64,000 nt of DNA, taken from positions 1-64,000 of the forward strand of contig CAKTTB010000001.1 in NCBI GenBank assembly GCA_934613505.1, given 5' to 3'. Both the position numbers and the translations under genes were made by a program. A model generated the notes under the pieces. It had not been told where the DNA came from, made no database searches, and saw nothing but the letters and a program-made list of their open reading frames with translations. Of this stretch, positions 24,851 to 33,717 are shown piece by piece. This DNA comes from an uncultured Oscillospiraceae bacterium. Lineage in GTDB: Bacteria > Bacillota > Clostridia > Oscillospirales > Oscillospiraceae. Position 1 is the first letter of the stretch, and the number at the start of each line of letters is the position of its first letter.

Positions 24851-24892
24851 GGGCGGCGCTCCTGATCGGGGGCGCTGCTCATTTTATTCGGA
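24851..24892 (+). terminator. Hairpin after the early module
   Basis: GCGGCGCTCC pairs with GGGGGCGCTGC (one or two wobble pairs) and is followed by TCATTTTATT. It could end the early transcript or be an anti-termination point before late genes. A second small hairpin (CCTCCACG ... CGTGGAGG) follows. Confidence 0.5.
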
Positions 24893-25009
24893 AGGAGGAC
24901 TTGCCTCCACGATGCTCCTTGCGTGGAGGATGGCTCGAACCTGCGGCGTATCGCCAACGCTGCCGGCTGCGGGTACATCGAAAAAAGGAGGAAACCCTAT
25001 GTTGCTCAC

Positions 25010-26152
25010 ATGAGCGGCGCGGGGTCAGCAGCAATGATCTACTTGCAAAACAACGTATTCGATGAAGCATTGGAACGGCTGCGGATGATCTTCGACGGCC
25101 ACGACGATGTGATCGTCAGCATGTCCGGCGGCAAGGACAGTACAGTTCTTTTCCGCATGGCGCTTATGGTTGCGCAGGAGCGCGGGCGTCTGCCGCTCAA
25201 GGTATTCTGGCTTGATCAGGAAGCTGAGTGGCAAGCGACGGTGGACTATATGCAGCACATCATGGAGCTGCCCGAAGTCACGCCGTACTGGTATCAGATC
25301 CCCTTTGAATTCACAAACACGCTCTCCCCAGAGAAGAATTTCATCAGTGTTTGGAATCCGGAGGACAAAGCGATCTGGATTCACCCGCAGCACCCGCTCT
25401 CCATCAAGGAAAACCCCAGCAGCGAAAAACGATTCCATGAGCTTGTCAACGTCCTCCCGCCCTACTGCACCGATTCTGAGAATTGTGCCGTGCTGGTGGG
25501 TATGCGCATGACGGAAAGCCTGAACCGGCGCGTTGCTATCACGCAGCATGAAGCCCGATACAAAGGCGTGACGTGGTGCAAGAAGAAAGTTGGCAGGTGT
25601 CAGGTGTTCTGGCCGATCTACGATTTCACCAACGATGACATCTGGACAGCCATTGCCAAGAATCACTGGGGATACAATCGCGTCTATGATCTGCAATACC
25701 AGTGGGGCTTGGCGAAGGAGGCAATGCGTGTTTCGGCGCTCATCCACGAAACCGCCTGGCACTCGATTGAAATGCTGCAGGAGTTTGAGCCGGACACCTA
25801 CAACAAGTTCATCCGTCGCGTATCTGGCGTCGGTACATTCGCCCATACCTTTGACAGCGGCGACATCATCCCGCGCCAGCTCCCCTTTGCATTCCGTTCG
25901 TGGCAGGAATACCGCGACTATCTGCTTGTCAATATCGTGAAGCCCGAATACCACGAGCTGTTCCGAAACCGCTGGAAGAATCAGACCGGAGACGAATGGT
26001 ATCGTGTCCATGTCAAAGAGATCGTCCTGAATGATATTGATGGCACGAACAACGCAAATGCCCGCTCCCGTTTCCGCATCCGGGAAAAGGCTCCCACCTA
26101 TCGCAAACGCGACGCCGCGCAGTTTGAGCAATATATGGGCAGCAAGAAATGA
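25010..26152 (+). CDS. PAPS-reductase family (PP-loop) protein, IbrA/DndC-like
   Basis: 380 residues from the ATG at 25010. It holds the PP-loop SGGKDS (39-44), a KVFWLDQEAEW strand-helix and Cys-containing segments. The start overlaps the stop of a four-codon ORF (ATG 24999, with AAGGAGG upstream), suggesting re-initiation; a longer frame from 24923 exists. With the following ParB-domain gene it resembles the IbrA-IbrB pair of E. coli. The substrate is unknown; sulfur or nucleotide transfer to DNA or RNA is possible. Confidence 0.8.
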   Translation: MSGAGSAAMIYLQNNVFDEALERLRMIFDGHDDVIVSMSGGKDSTVLFRMALMVAQERGRLPLKVFWLDQEAEWQATVDYMQHIMELPEVTPYWYQIPFEFTNTLSPEKNFISVWNPEDKAIWIHPQHPLSIKENPSSEKRFHELVNVLPPYCTDSENCAVLVGMRMTESLNRRVAITQHEARYKGVTWCKKKVGRCQVFWPIYDFTNDDIWTAIAKNHWGYNRVYDLQYQWGLAKEAMRVSALIHETAWHSIEMLQEFEPDTYNKFIRRVSGVGTFAHTFDSGDIIPRQLPFAFRSWQEYRDYLLVNIVKPEYHELFRNRWKNQTGDEWYRVHVKEIVLNDIDGTNNANARSRFRIREKAPTYRKRDAAQFEQYMGSKK

Positions 26153-26721
26153 TTTCAGATCAGCCCATTCATCAGGTCGAGTGGATACCCATTGAAAAGG
26201 TCCACGCAAACGACTACAACCCCAACAGTGTCGCCACGCAGGAGATGAAGCTGCTTTATCGCTCCGTCAAAGCGGACGGCTACACGCAGCCCGTCGTTAC
26301 CATCTACGACGAAAAGAAAGACCGGTATGTTATCGTCGACGGCTTCCACCGATACAGCATCATGCGCAGATTCAAAGACATCTACGCTTCATGCGAGGGG
26401 AAGCTGCCCTGTGTTGTGCTTCACGGCAAGACCATGAATGATCTCATGGCCTCGACCGTTCGGCACAACCGCGCCAGAGGCAAGCACTCCATTAACGGTA
26501 TGTCCAATATCGTCATGGAAATGCTGATGAACGGCGCGACCGACCTGCAGGTCTGCAATGAGCTTGGCTTAGAGCCGGAAGAGCTGGTGCGCCTCAAGCA
26601 CATCACCGGATATGCGAAGCTCTACGAAAACAATTCATTCACACGCGCTGCGATCTCCGAGAATCAGGCGCGTCAGCTTCAGAAGTATCGAAAGGAGGCT
26701 GGCACTGATGGAGATTGTTAA
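26149..26721 (+). CDS. ParB N-terminal-domain protein, IbrB-like
   Basis: 190 residues. It has ParB/sulfiredoxin-fold motifs (VHANDYNPNSV; YVIVDGFHRYSIM) and a C-terminal helical part containing HNRARGKHSINGM. The start overlaps the PAPS-reductase stop (ATGA), so the two are made together. In IbrB-like proteins this fold may bind nucleotide and act as transferase or kinase rather than as a segregation protein. Confidence 0.8.
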   Translation: MISDQPIHQVEWIPIEKVHANDYNPNSVATQEMKLLYRSVKADGYTQPVVTIYDEKKDRYVIVDGFHRYSIMRRFKDIYASCEGKLPCVVLHGKTMNDLMASTVRHNRARGKHSINGMSNIVMEMLMNGATDLQVCNELGLEPEELVRLKHITGYAKLYENNSFTRAAISENQARQLQKYRKEAGTDGDC

Positions 26722-27367
26722 TCAGATCGTGATGAAGAAGATTTCCGAGGTCAAGCCCTATGTCCGCAATCCCCGGAAAAACGATAAGACGGTCAACCTG
26801 CTTGTCGAGATCATTCCGAAGGTTGGCTTCAACGTGCCGCTGGTCATCGACCGCAACGGTATCATCGTTAAAGGTCATGCCCGTTATGCTGCCGCCATTC
26901 GGCTCGGCATGGAGGAAATACCCTGCGTCGTAACAGACGCCGACGAAGAAACGATCAAGCTCGACCGCCTGGCAGACAACCGTATTTCTGAGTTCTCGGA
27001 GTGGATCAACGATGAACTGCTCCACGAGATCGACATGCTCAACCTTGACTTTGATTTTGACCTTGAGTCCCTTGGTTTCCCAGCTCCCAGCGATGACTTT
27101 GATGCCGACGCCCTTTTCGATGATGGGGTGGTCGGTGAATCCGAAGAGGACCGCCGTGCCAGATACCAAGCCTATCTGGATAGCGCCGCAAAGGAAGAAG
27201 CACAGAATGTTGCAATCACCACGCAGGAGCAAGTAGACCGCGCCAAAGCGTCCGCTCTGAGCGTAGCCGAGAAGCCGCCCAAGTATGCCAAGGTCGTTTG
27301 TGAGCATTGCGGCCACGTCATGTTCATCAAGGAGGGCGATGCACTTTTCTCCACCGAACAATCGTAG
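26708..27367 (+). CDS. Second ParB N-terminal-domain protein of the cassette
   Basis: 219 residues from the ATG at 26708 (AAAGGAGG upstream). ParB-fold motifs are VRNPRKNDKTV and VKGHARYAAA, then LADNRISEFSEW, an acidic middle (DFDADALFDDG) and a C-terminal CEHCGHVMF zinc site. This is the pattern of ParB domains found fused or adjacent to phage DNA methyltransferases. Overlaps the previous gene by 14 bp; third partner of the PAPS-reductase cassette. Confidence 0.78.
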   Translation: MEIVNQIVMKKISEVKPYVRNPRKNDKTVNLLVEIIPKVGFNVPLVIDRNGIIVKGHARYAAAIRLGMEEIPCVVTDADEETIKLDRLADNRISEFSEWINDELLHEIDMLNLDFDFDLESLGFPAPSDDFDADALFDDGVVGESEEDRRARYQAYLDSAAKEEAQNVAITTQEQVDRAKASALSVAEKPPKYAKVVCEHCGHVMFIKEGDALFSTEQS

Positions 27368-27447
27368 CCCCGGTAATTATTCGTAAGGGCTGGGTGGGTA
27401 TGCAGCCAATCCCCTGTCAAATCCGTACAGATGTGAGGCGATAAACG

Positions 27448-27621
27448 ATGCAAGAACAAGAGAAGATTCCTGTCTGGGTGCAGATCGTCAATGGAAAGAC
27501 GGTGTGCATCTGCCATCGAGGGCGCAAAGGCTGCAAGAAGCCCTGCGAGAAGGACGTTGTCACGCGCGATAAGTTTTCTGGGTGGCAGGGTATCATGCGT
27601 CGTGATCGATTCGGCCGCTGA
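27448..27621 (+). CDS. Small Cys-rich basic protein, 57 residues
   Basis: MQEQEKIPVWVQIVNG, then CICHRGRKGCKKPC, four Cys in 14 residues, followed by a basic tail. A GTGAGG run precedes the ATG. Probably a zinc-stabilised small protein, between the ParB cassette and the terminase. No family recognised. Confidence 0.55.
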   Translation: MQEQEKIPVWVQIVNGKTVCICHRGRKGCKKPCEKDVVTRDKFSGWQGIMRRDRFGR

Positions 27622-27909
27622 AAAGGTACTGTCGGGAGGGGGCGGCATCTGTTGCGGGCTCGACGACCCCATTTTTCGCCTAGTTAGTTTCCTGTTTTTC
27701 TGGTAATTTCGTTACGATTACCGCTGGAATGTGCGCAGGTATCGACGCAGATACCGCGCATTTTTCATACCACAGCGCGGGTGAGGCATACCGCGCTGAC
27801 CTCCTAAGTTCATATGACCACATCGGGGTAAGGGTCACGCCCGTGCAGCACGGGTGCTGCGGTGAAATTCCGCTGAGCCCCCTCGAAAAAAACGAAAGGA
27901 GCTTGCTAT
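27622..27909 (+). promoter_or_regulatory. Structured non-coding region before terminase; candidate cos region
   Basis: No gene in 288 bp. A hairpin TGCGC-A-GGTATC / GATACC-GCGCA followed by TTTTTC (27736-27764) is a good terminator. It is followed by smaller hairpins (AGCGCGG/CCGCGCT; CCCGTGCAGCACGGG). Because the terminase pair is of the lambda Nu1/GpA type, the packaging site is expected near or before terS, which makes this the likely cos segment. No cohesive-end sequence can be pinned down by eye. Confidence 0.45.
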
Positions 27910-28476
27910 ATGGCTGAAACGAGACTCAAGATTGATGCCGAAGCTGAAATCAGCACGACAGAGCTGGCCGCGATCCTCGGCGTGACGGCGCGGCGTGTGC
28001 AGCAGATGGCGCAGGACGGAACAATCGTTCCGGTGCGACGCGGCTACTTCCAGCTCGGCGACGCGGTTCAGCGATATATCAATTTCCTTTCCAAACCGCA
28101 GATCAGCGAGGCCGAGCAGAAGCTGGAAACAGCGAAGCGGCAGTCCGAAGCGCAGCTCAAGCTCTCCAAAGCTCAGCTTGCGAAGATGGAGGTCGAGGAG
28201 CTGAAAGGCAAGCTGCACCGCTCGGAAGATGTGGAGGGCTTCACGGAAGATCTAATTTACACCATCCGCGCTGCGCTGCTGTCGCTTCCGGGGCGGCTGT
28301 CGGTTGACGTCACCGCCGCGCAAAGCCCGGCTGAGGCTGCCGAGATCATCCGCAAGGAAGTCCATAAGGTCATGCGCGAGCTGGCTGCGCATCACTACGA
28401 TCCTGAGAAATACGCCGAGAAAGTAAACGAGCGGCGCGACTGGAGCAATGCGGGGCGCAGCTATGACGAAGAATGA
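27910..28476 (+). CDS. Terminase small subunit, Nu1-like
   Basis: 188 residues. The N-terminal winged-helix/MerR-like DNA-binding segment (STTELAAILGVTARRVQQMA) is followed by a coiled region (SEAEQKLETAKRQSEAQLKL) and a C-terminal helical domain. This is the lambda Nu1 organisation: it recognises the packaging site and recruits the large subunit encoded next. Confidence 0.85.
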   Translation: MAETRLKIDAEAEISTTELAAILGVTARRVQQMAQDGTIVPVRRGYFQLGDAVQRYINFLSKPQISEAEQKLETAKRQSEAQLKLSKAQLAKMEVEELKGKLHRSEDVEGFTEDLIYTIRAALLSLPGRLSVDVTAAQSPAEAAEIIRKEVHKVMRELAAHHYDPEKYAEKVNERRDWSNAGRSYDEE

Positions 28477-30451
28477 GGCAGCGGCCGATGCGCTGAAAAA
28501 AGCCGAAGCCGAACGCCAAGCCAAACGTCGCGGCGCGGCACGTCTGAACAAGGCCATGCGCAAGGCGCTGGCTGGCATGACGCCGCCTGATGACCTTACC
28601 GTCACCCAATGGGCAGAAGCCAAACGCCGCCTCTCTGCTGAGAGCGCAGCCGAACCCGGCCCGTGGCGTACAGAGCGCACGCCCTATCTGCGCGAGCCGA
28701 TGGACGCTTTTACGGACCCAAAGGTTCGGCACATCGTCATGGTGGCCGCATCGCAGGTCGGCAAGTCCGAGTTTCTGAATAACTGCATCGGCTACATCAT
28801 TGACGAGGACCCCGGCTCTATTCTATTCATTCATCCCACAACCATTGACGCGCAGGAGTATTCCAAGCTCCGTATCGCGCCGATGCTGCGCGACAGTCCG
28901 GCTCTGCGGCAGAAGATCGCCGCGCCGAAAAGCCGCGACTCTCACAATACGATTCTCCAAAAGGCCTATCCGGGCGGCATCCTTACGATGTGCGGCTCGA
29001 CCGAGGCACACGCGCTGGCATCAAAGCCTATCCGCTATGTGTTCGGCGACGAACGCGACCGATGGGCAACGAGCGCCGGCAATGAGGGCGATCCGTGGGA
29101 TCTGGCAATGGCCAGGCAGACCACGTTCTATAATGCGAAGGCCGTCGAAGTATCAACTACGACGATCAAAAATGCCAGCGCCATCGAAGCTGCCTACTAC
29201 ACAGGCACGATGGAGCGGTGGAACTCCAAATGCCCGCATTGCGGCGAGTACCACGAAATCCGCTGGTCTGATATTCGCTTTGAGTACGACGAAATCATCG
29301 TCTCTCACAAGAAGACCTACAAGGTCAAGAAGGTGTACTACACCTGCCCTGGCTGCGGCTGCATTTCCACGGAAGCGGAGATGAAACGCGCCCCGGCAAA
29401 ATGGATTGCCGAGAATCCGGAAGCCTACGGCCAAGGAACCCGTTCTTTCTGGCTGAACGCTTTCGTCAGCCAGTGGGCTTCGTGGGAATCTATCGTCCTG
29501 AAATATCTCAATGCACTTGGCAGCACGAAAAAGATGCAGGTCGTTTTCAACACCTGCTTCGGTGAGCCGTGGGAAGACCGCGGCGACATTGAGGATGAGG
29601 ATTCGCTGCTCGCTCGCCGCGAGGACTACGGCAAGGACAAAAACGGCGAGCCGGTCGAGCTGCCGCCGGGCGTCCTCGTTTTGACGGCTGGCGTTGATAC
29701 GCAGGATGACCGCATGGAGTATGAGATCGTCGGGCACGGGTTCTTCGGCGAAACATGGGGCATTGAAAAAGGAATCGTCATGGGGCGCCCGGATGATGAC
29801 GCCACATGGAACAAACTCAATGAAGTTGTGTTCGACCGTGTGATGCGTTTTGAGAACGGCGTCGGCCTGCGGGTGTCTATGTCCTTCGTGGATGAGGGCG
29901 GTCACTTCACGCAGAGCGTTCGCGCACAATGCAACGCCAGAATCAGCAAGAAAGTATTCTGCATCAAAGGTATGCCCGGACAGGATAAGCCTTATATCTC
30001 ACCGCCGAAAAAACAGAAGATCTTCGTCAATCAGATTGCGGTCGGCACCTGCTGGCAATATCAGCTCGGCGTCGATTCCGGAAAGGAAATCATCATGGAC
30101 AATCTGCGCGTACAGACGCCCGGACAGAAATATTGCCATTTCCCGAAGCGCGACGATTACGGCAGCGCCTATTTTGCGGGTCTGCTGTCGGAAACGAAGG
30201 TTTATGATCCGAACAAGAAGCAGCCGTGGTCGTGGAAGAAGATTCCCGGACACGAGCGTAACGAGCCTCTGGACTGCCGCAACTACGCGCTTGCCGCATT
30301 TAAGGCGTTGCCGAAGAATCTCGATGAGATCGACCGCCAGATCAAGGCCGCTTCCGGTGTTCGCGTACCTGCTCCGCCCTCGGCGAACATTACGCCGCCG
30401 AAGCGCCGCCCGGCGCAGCGCAGCAGGCAGAAATACTACGACGATTGGTAA
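28463..30451 (+). CDS. Terminase large subunit, GpA family
   Basis: 662 residues (ATG 28463; an in-frame ATG at 28448 is an alternative). The ATPase has Walker A-like ASQVGKSE and Walker B-like FGDERDRW. A zinc-binding segment (CPHCGEYH ... CPGCGC) is followed by the nuclease domain starting LTAGVDTQDDRMEYEI. It drives DNA into proheads and cuts cos. It overlaps terS by 14 bp, and the lambda GpA type predicts cohesive ends. Confidence 0.93.
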   Translation: MTKNEAAADALKKAEAERQAKRRGAARLNKAMRKALAGMTPPDDLTVTQWAEAKRRLSAESAAEPGPWRTERTPYLREPMDAFTDPKVRHIVMVAASQVGKSEFLNNCIGYIIDEDPGSILFIHPTTIDAQEYSKLRIAPMLRDSPALRQKIAAPKSRDSHNTILQKAYPGGILTMCGSTEAHALASKPIRYVFGDERDRWATSAGNEGDPWDLAMARQTTFYNAKAVEVSTTTIKNASAIEAAYYTGTMERWNSKCPHCGEYHEIRWSDIRFEYDEIIVSHKKTYKVKKVYYTCPGCGCISTEAEMKRAPAKWIAENPEAYGQGTRSFWLNAFVSQWASWESIVLKYLNALGSTKKMQVVFNTCFGEPWEDRGDIEDEDSLLARREDYGKDKNGEPVELPPGVLVLTAGVDTQDDRMEYEIVGHGFFGETWGIEKGIVMGRPDDDATWNKLNEVVFDRVMRFENGVGLRVSMSFVDEGGHFTQSVRAQCNARISKKVFCIKGMPGQDKPYISPPKKQKIFVNQIAVGTCWQYQLGVDSGKEIIMDNLRVQTPGQKYCHFPKRDDYGSAYFAGLLSETKVYDPNKKQPWSWKKIPGHERNEPLDCRNYALAAFKALPKNLDEIDRQIKAASGVRVPAPPSANITPPKRRPAQRSRQKYYDDW

Positions 30452-30463
30452 GGAGCGTGTTTT

Positions 30464-30721
30464 ATGGCAAGCAGAATCATCATCGAAAAGCGGCTCGCAT
30501 TCCGCGAAGCGGCGCTTGAAAAGCTCTATGACGCATACACGGCGCTGGTCGACGGCGGCGTGAAATCCTACATGATCGATGACCGGCAGCTCACCCGTTT
30601 TGATCTCCCGGCGCTGTCGGAAGAAATTAAGCAGATGGAGAATGAGATCGATCAACTGACCTCGGAGCTGAACGGCAGCAAGCGCCGCAAGGCATTCGGC
30701 GTCATCCCCCGCGATTGGTGA
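30464..30721 (+). CDS. Head-tail joining protein, gpW/DUF6148-like
   Basis: 85 residues, two helices and a short strand region (EAALEKLYDAYTALVDGG; EEIKQMENEIDQLTSEL), ending basic. Size and position between terminase and portal match gpW-type connectors that close the filled head. Confidence 0.75.
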   Translation: MASRIIIEKRLAFREAALEKLYDAYTALVDGGVKSYMIDDRQLTRFDLPALSEEIKQMENEIDQLTSELNGSKRRKAFGVIPRDW

Positions 30722-30722
30722 G

Positions 30723-30820
30723 CATTTTCGTGAGGTCACGAAAATGATAAATACAGCAATTCGCCCGAAAGGGCTTTTGCACGGGCGCTCTGGCGGAGTT
30801 TTCTCCTTTCGCCGCCAGAG
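30723..30820 (+). promoter_or_regulatory. Perfect palindrome and second hairpin before the portal gene
   Basis: CATTTTCGTGA-GG-TCACGAAAATG (30723-30746) is a perfect 11-bp dyad. At 30788-30820 CTCTGGCGG pairs with CCGCCAGAG, followed by TGTCCGTTTT. Together they fill most of the 132-bp gap before the TTG-started portal gene. A partial terminator or mRNA-processing site is likely; a protein-binding operator is possible for the first. Confidence 0.5.
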
Positions 30821-30853
30821 TGTCCGTTTTCTATTTCACAGGAGGCGAAAGCA

Positions 30854-32461
30854 TTGAGCAAGAGAAATCACAGCCGGAGCTCTGCTCCGTATGCCAAGGG
30901 CTATAGCGAAGCTGGTGCGAGCGTCACCCGGCGCGCGCTCAAAGGGTTCACCCCAGACAGCGGTTCGCCAAATGAAGACATTAACCGCAACAACACCACG
31001 CTGCGCCAGCGGTCGAGAATGCTTTATATGGCGTCGCCCGTGGCCACGAGCGCCATCAACACCAACCGCACAAAGGTTGTCGGCACAGGCTTGACGCTGA
31101 AAGCGACCGTCGACCGCGACCTGCTGGGGCTTTCTCCGGAGGCGGCAAAAGAGTGGCAGCACAAAGCCGAGATGGAATTTCGGCTCTGGGGCGGTAAAAA
31201 GCAGAACTGCGACGCGCTCGGCCTGAACAACTTCATGGCGCTGCAGCAGCTCGCGCTCAAATCGTGGCTCATGTCCGGAGACGTGTTTGTCCTGGTGAAG
31301 CGTTACCCGGCGGCGCCGCTGAATCCCTATTCTATGCGGTTGCACGTCATTGAAGCAGACCGCGTTTCCACACCTACCAACTTCAGCGGAGGCTACACCT
31401 ACGGCGGCTTCATGGATGCCGTCGTTCCGGATGGGAAGCCCGGCGCCGGTCACCGCGTTTTCGACGGCGTGGAGGTCGACAAAAACGGCCGCGTCGTTGC
31501 CTATTACATCAGCAACACCTATCCGCACCAGATCACGACCGAGAAACAGGAATGGACGCGCGTTCCGGCCTACGGCGAGCGCACCGGCCTGCCGAATATC
31601 CTGCACATCATGGACAGCGAGCGCCCCGATCAGTACCGCGGCGTTCCGTATCTGGCACAGGTTATTGAGCCGCTGCTGCAGCTTCGCCGCTACACGGAAT
31701 CGGAGCTGATGGCGGCGCTGGTGCAGAGTTTCTTTACGGCATGGATTGAAACGGAAACCGATCCGTCCGGTACGCCATTCAATGAAGTCGGCACAGGAGA
31801 CATTGCCGGCGTTCCGACTGCCAGCCCGGATGGTGCTGGTGCAAGCAATATCTCCGACGATCCCAACGAGTACGAAATGGGGCCGGGTACGGTAACGCAC
31901 CTTGCTCCCGGCGAGAAAGTCGACTTTGGCAGTCCGAACATCCCGACCGCAGGGTTTGAGACGTTCGTGAAGACAATTTGCCGCTTGGTCGGCTCGGCGC
32001 TGGAACTGCCTTATGACGTACTCATCAAGGAATTCAACAGCTCCTACTCTGCAAGCCGCGGTGCGCTGCTGGAAGCATGGGAAGCGTTCAAAATGCGCCG
32101 GTCTTGGTTCGTGAACGACTTCTGCCAGCCGATCTACGAGCTGTTCATGGCCGAAGCTGTTGCGCTCGGACGCATCAATGCTCCGGGCTTCCACACAGAT
32201 CCGCTCTTGCGCGAGGCGTGGTGCGGCGCTCGCTGGATTGGCCCCGTTCAGGGTTCCCTCGACCCAAAGAAGGAGGCCGAGGCCGCTCTGATGCTGACCA
32301 ACCGCGCCATCAAGACGAACGATCAGGTCACGCGCGAAATGTCTGGCGGCGACTGGGAAGAAAATGTCGATCAGCTTGCGCGTGAAAATGAATTGCTCGC
32401 AGCCATCGGGAGCGTACAGCAGCCAGCAGAAAACACACCGCCTGCGAGCGGTGAAGAGTGA
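30854..32461 (+). CDS. Portal protein, lambda B family
   Basis: 535 residues, TTG start after CAGGAGGCGAAAGCA. It has the lambda-portal signature: RNNPTL-like INRNNTTLRQRSRML, KVVGTGLTLKA, IADPLRPDQYRG-like DSERPDQYRGVPYLAQVIE and SSYSASRGALLEAWEAF. It forms the dodecameric DNA channel at the head vertex. Overlaps the protease gene region by the stop/start junction. Confidence 0.94.
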   Translation: MSKRNHSRSSAPYAKGYSEAGASVTRRALKGFTPDSGSPNEDINRNNTTLRQRSRMLYMASPVATSAINTNRTKVVGTGLTLKATVDRDLLGLSPEAAKEWQHKAEMEFRLWGGKKQNCDALGLNNFMALQQLALKSWLMSGDVFVLVKRYPAAPLNPYSMRLHVIEADRVSTPTNFSGGYTYGGFMDAVVPDGKPGAGHRVFDGVEVDKNGRVVAYYISNTYPHQITTEKQEWTRVPAYGERTGLPNILHIMDSERPDQYRGVPYLAQVIEPLLQLRRYTESELMAALVQSFFTAWIETETDPSGTPFNEVGTGDIAGVPTASPDGAGASNISDDPNEYEMGPGTVTHLAPGEKVDFGSPNIPTAGFETFVKTICRLVGSALELPYDVLIKEFNSSYSASRGALLEAWEAFKMRRSWFVNDFCQPIYELFMAEAVALGRINAPGFHTDPLLREAWCGARWIGPVQGSLDPKKEAEAALMLTNRAIKTNDQVTREMSGGDWEENVDQLARENELLAAIGSVQQPAENTPPASGEE

Positions 32462-32475
32462 AGGAGGAATCGGGC

Positions 32476-33714
32476 ATGAAAATGAAAAATGCGCCGGCTA
32501 TTTCGATCAGCAAAAAGGTCTATACCATGGCCACTACGGATGAATCTGGCAGCTCGGCCGAGATCACCATGTATGGCGACATCTATGAGCAGCAGCCGAC
32601 AAACTGGTGGGGCGAACCCATCGAGGGGCAGTACATTCTGCTCAGTGAGTTTTTGGAGGACCTCAAGCAGATTTCTTCCTGCAAGAACATCACAATCCGC
32701 ATGAACAGCTACGGTGGCGACGCCGGAGCCTCAAATATGATTCATAACCGCCTGCGGGAGCTTTCCCGGAGCGGCGCAAAGCTCACCTGTATTGTGGACG
32801 GCGTAGCCATGTCGGGCGGCAGCATCATCATGTGCGCCTGCGATACGGTCAAGGTCAATCCGTCCAGCATCATTATGATTCACAAGTGCTGGCAGTTTCT
32901 TTTCGGCGGCTATAACGCCGATGAGCTGCGGGAGCAGGCTACGCAGCAGGACGCATGGGATAAGATGCAGTCCGAGGTCTACAAGCGAAAAACCGGGCTT
33001 TCCGAAACAGTCATCATGCACATGATGGCAGATACAACCTACATGACAGGTCGTGAGGCCATCGAAAAGGGCTTCGCGGATGAACTGATTGAAGATGCCG
33101 AGCCTGTCGGTATCGCCGCCAGCGCGGATGGGCGCAGCCTGTTCGTGCGCGGCAAGCAGTTTCACCTCGCTCCGGGCATGTTTGCCCCGGACAACATTCC
33201 TACGGTCGATTCCGAGGCAGCGGCCCCGGTTGAGGCGAATAAAAATAAGCCGGAGAATCCCGGCGAAGAAGGAGGAAACTCTATGACACTGGAAGAGCTC
33301 CGGGCAAAATACCCGGACGAAATTGCTCAGGCTGAAGCTGCTGCACGGGCCGCTGTCGATCACACCGAAGCGGTCAATGCGGCGGTTCAGGCCGAACGGG
33401 AACGGATGCAGGAAATTGACGAAGTCGCCAGCCTGCTCGATCCTGCCGACGTGCGCGAAGCCAAGTACGGCGAAAAGCCTTGCACCGCCGCCGATCTGGT
33501 GATGGCTGACGCGAAGAAGCGCGCAAAGCAGGGCAAGAAATTCCTGTCCGACCTCAAGGACGATGCCGACGAGTCCAACGCCGAAGACGTTGGCGCAACG
33601 CCTCCCCCTGCTGAGGAAGCGGAAGAAGACGATGACGCGAAGAAGACCCCGGAAGCGCGGCTGGCCGATGCAAGGGCCAAGGTTTCTGCGCTGTTCGGCA
33701 AGAAGGAGGGCTAA
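32476..33714 (+). CDS. Prohead protease (ClpP/S49-like) with C-terminal scaffold
   Basis: 412 residues from the ATG at 32476 (AAGGAGG upstream). The protease domain has the nucleophile Ser113 (AMSGGS) and His136 (IMIHKCW), and matures the prohead. From about 270 on it is a charged helical scaffold (LEELRAKYPDEIAQAEAAAR). This is the lambda C/Nu3 arrangement; an internal start at 33283 probably yields the scaffold alone. Confidence 0.92.
   Translation: MKMKNAPAISISKKVYTMATTDESGSSAEITMYGDIYEQQPTNWWGEPIEGQYILLSEFLEDLKQISSCKNITIRMNSYGGDAGASNMIHNRLRELSRSGAKLTCIVDGVAMSGGSIIMCACDTVKVNPSSIIMIHKCWQFLFGGYNADELREQATQQDAWDKMQSEVYKRKTGLSETVIMHMMADTTYMTGREAIEKGFADELIEDAEPVGIAASADGRSLFVRGKQFHLAPGMFAPDNIPTVDSEAAAPVEANKNKPENPGEEGGNSMTLEELRAKYPDEIAQAEAAARAAVDHTEAVNAAVQAERERMQEIDEVASLLDPADVREAKYGEKPCTAADLVMADAKKRAKQGKKFLSDLKDDADESNAEDVGATPPPAEEAEEDDDAKKTPEARLADARAKVSALFGKKEG
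33283..33714 (+). CDS. Internal in-frame scaffold protein (Nu3-like)
   Basis: The ATG at 33283 is in frame with the protease and is preceded by GAAGGAGGAAACTCT, a strong ribosome site with no other purpose. It would give 143 residues: an acidic/helical scaffold ending in the ARLADARAKVSALFG helix. In lambda, Nu3 is made from the same kind of nested start within C. Confidence 0.75.
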   Translation: MTLEELRAKYPDEIAQAEAAARAAVDHTEAVNAAVQAERERMQEIDEVASLLDPADVREAKYGEKPCTAADLVMADAKKRAKQGKKFLSDLKDDADESNAEDVGATPPPAEEAEEDDDAKKTPEARLADARAKVSALFGKKEG

Positions 33715-33717
33715 GCT

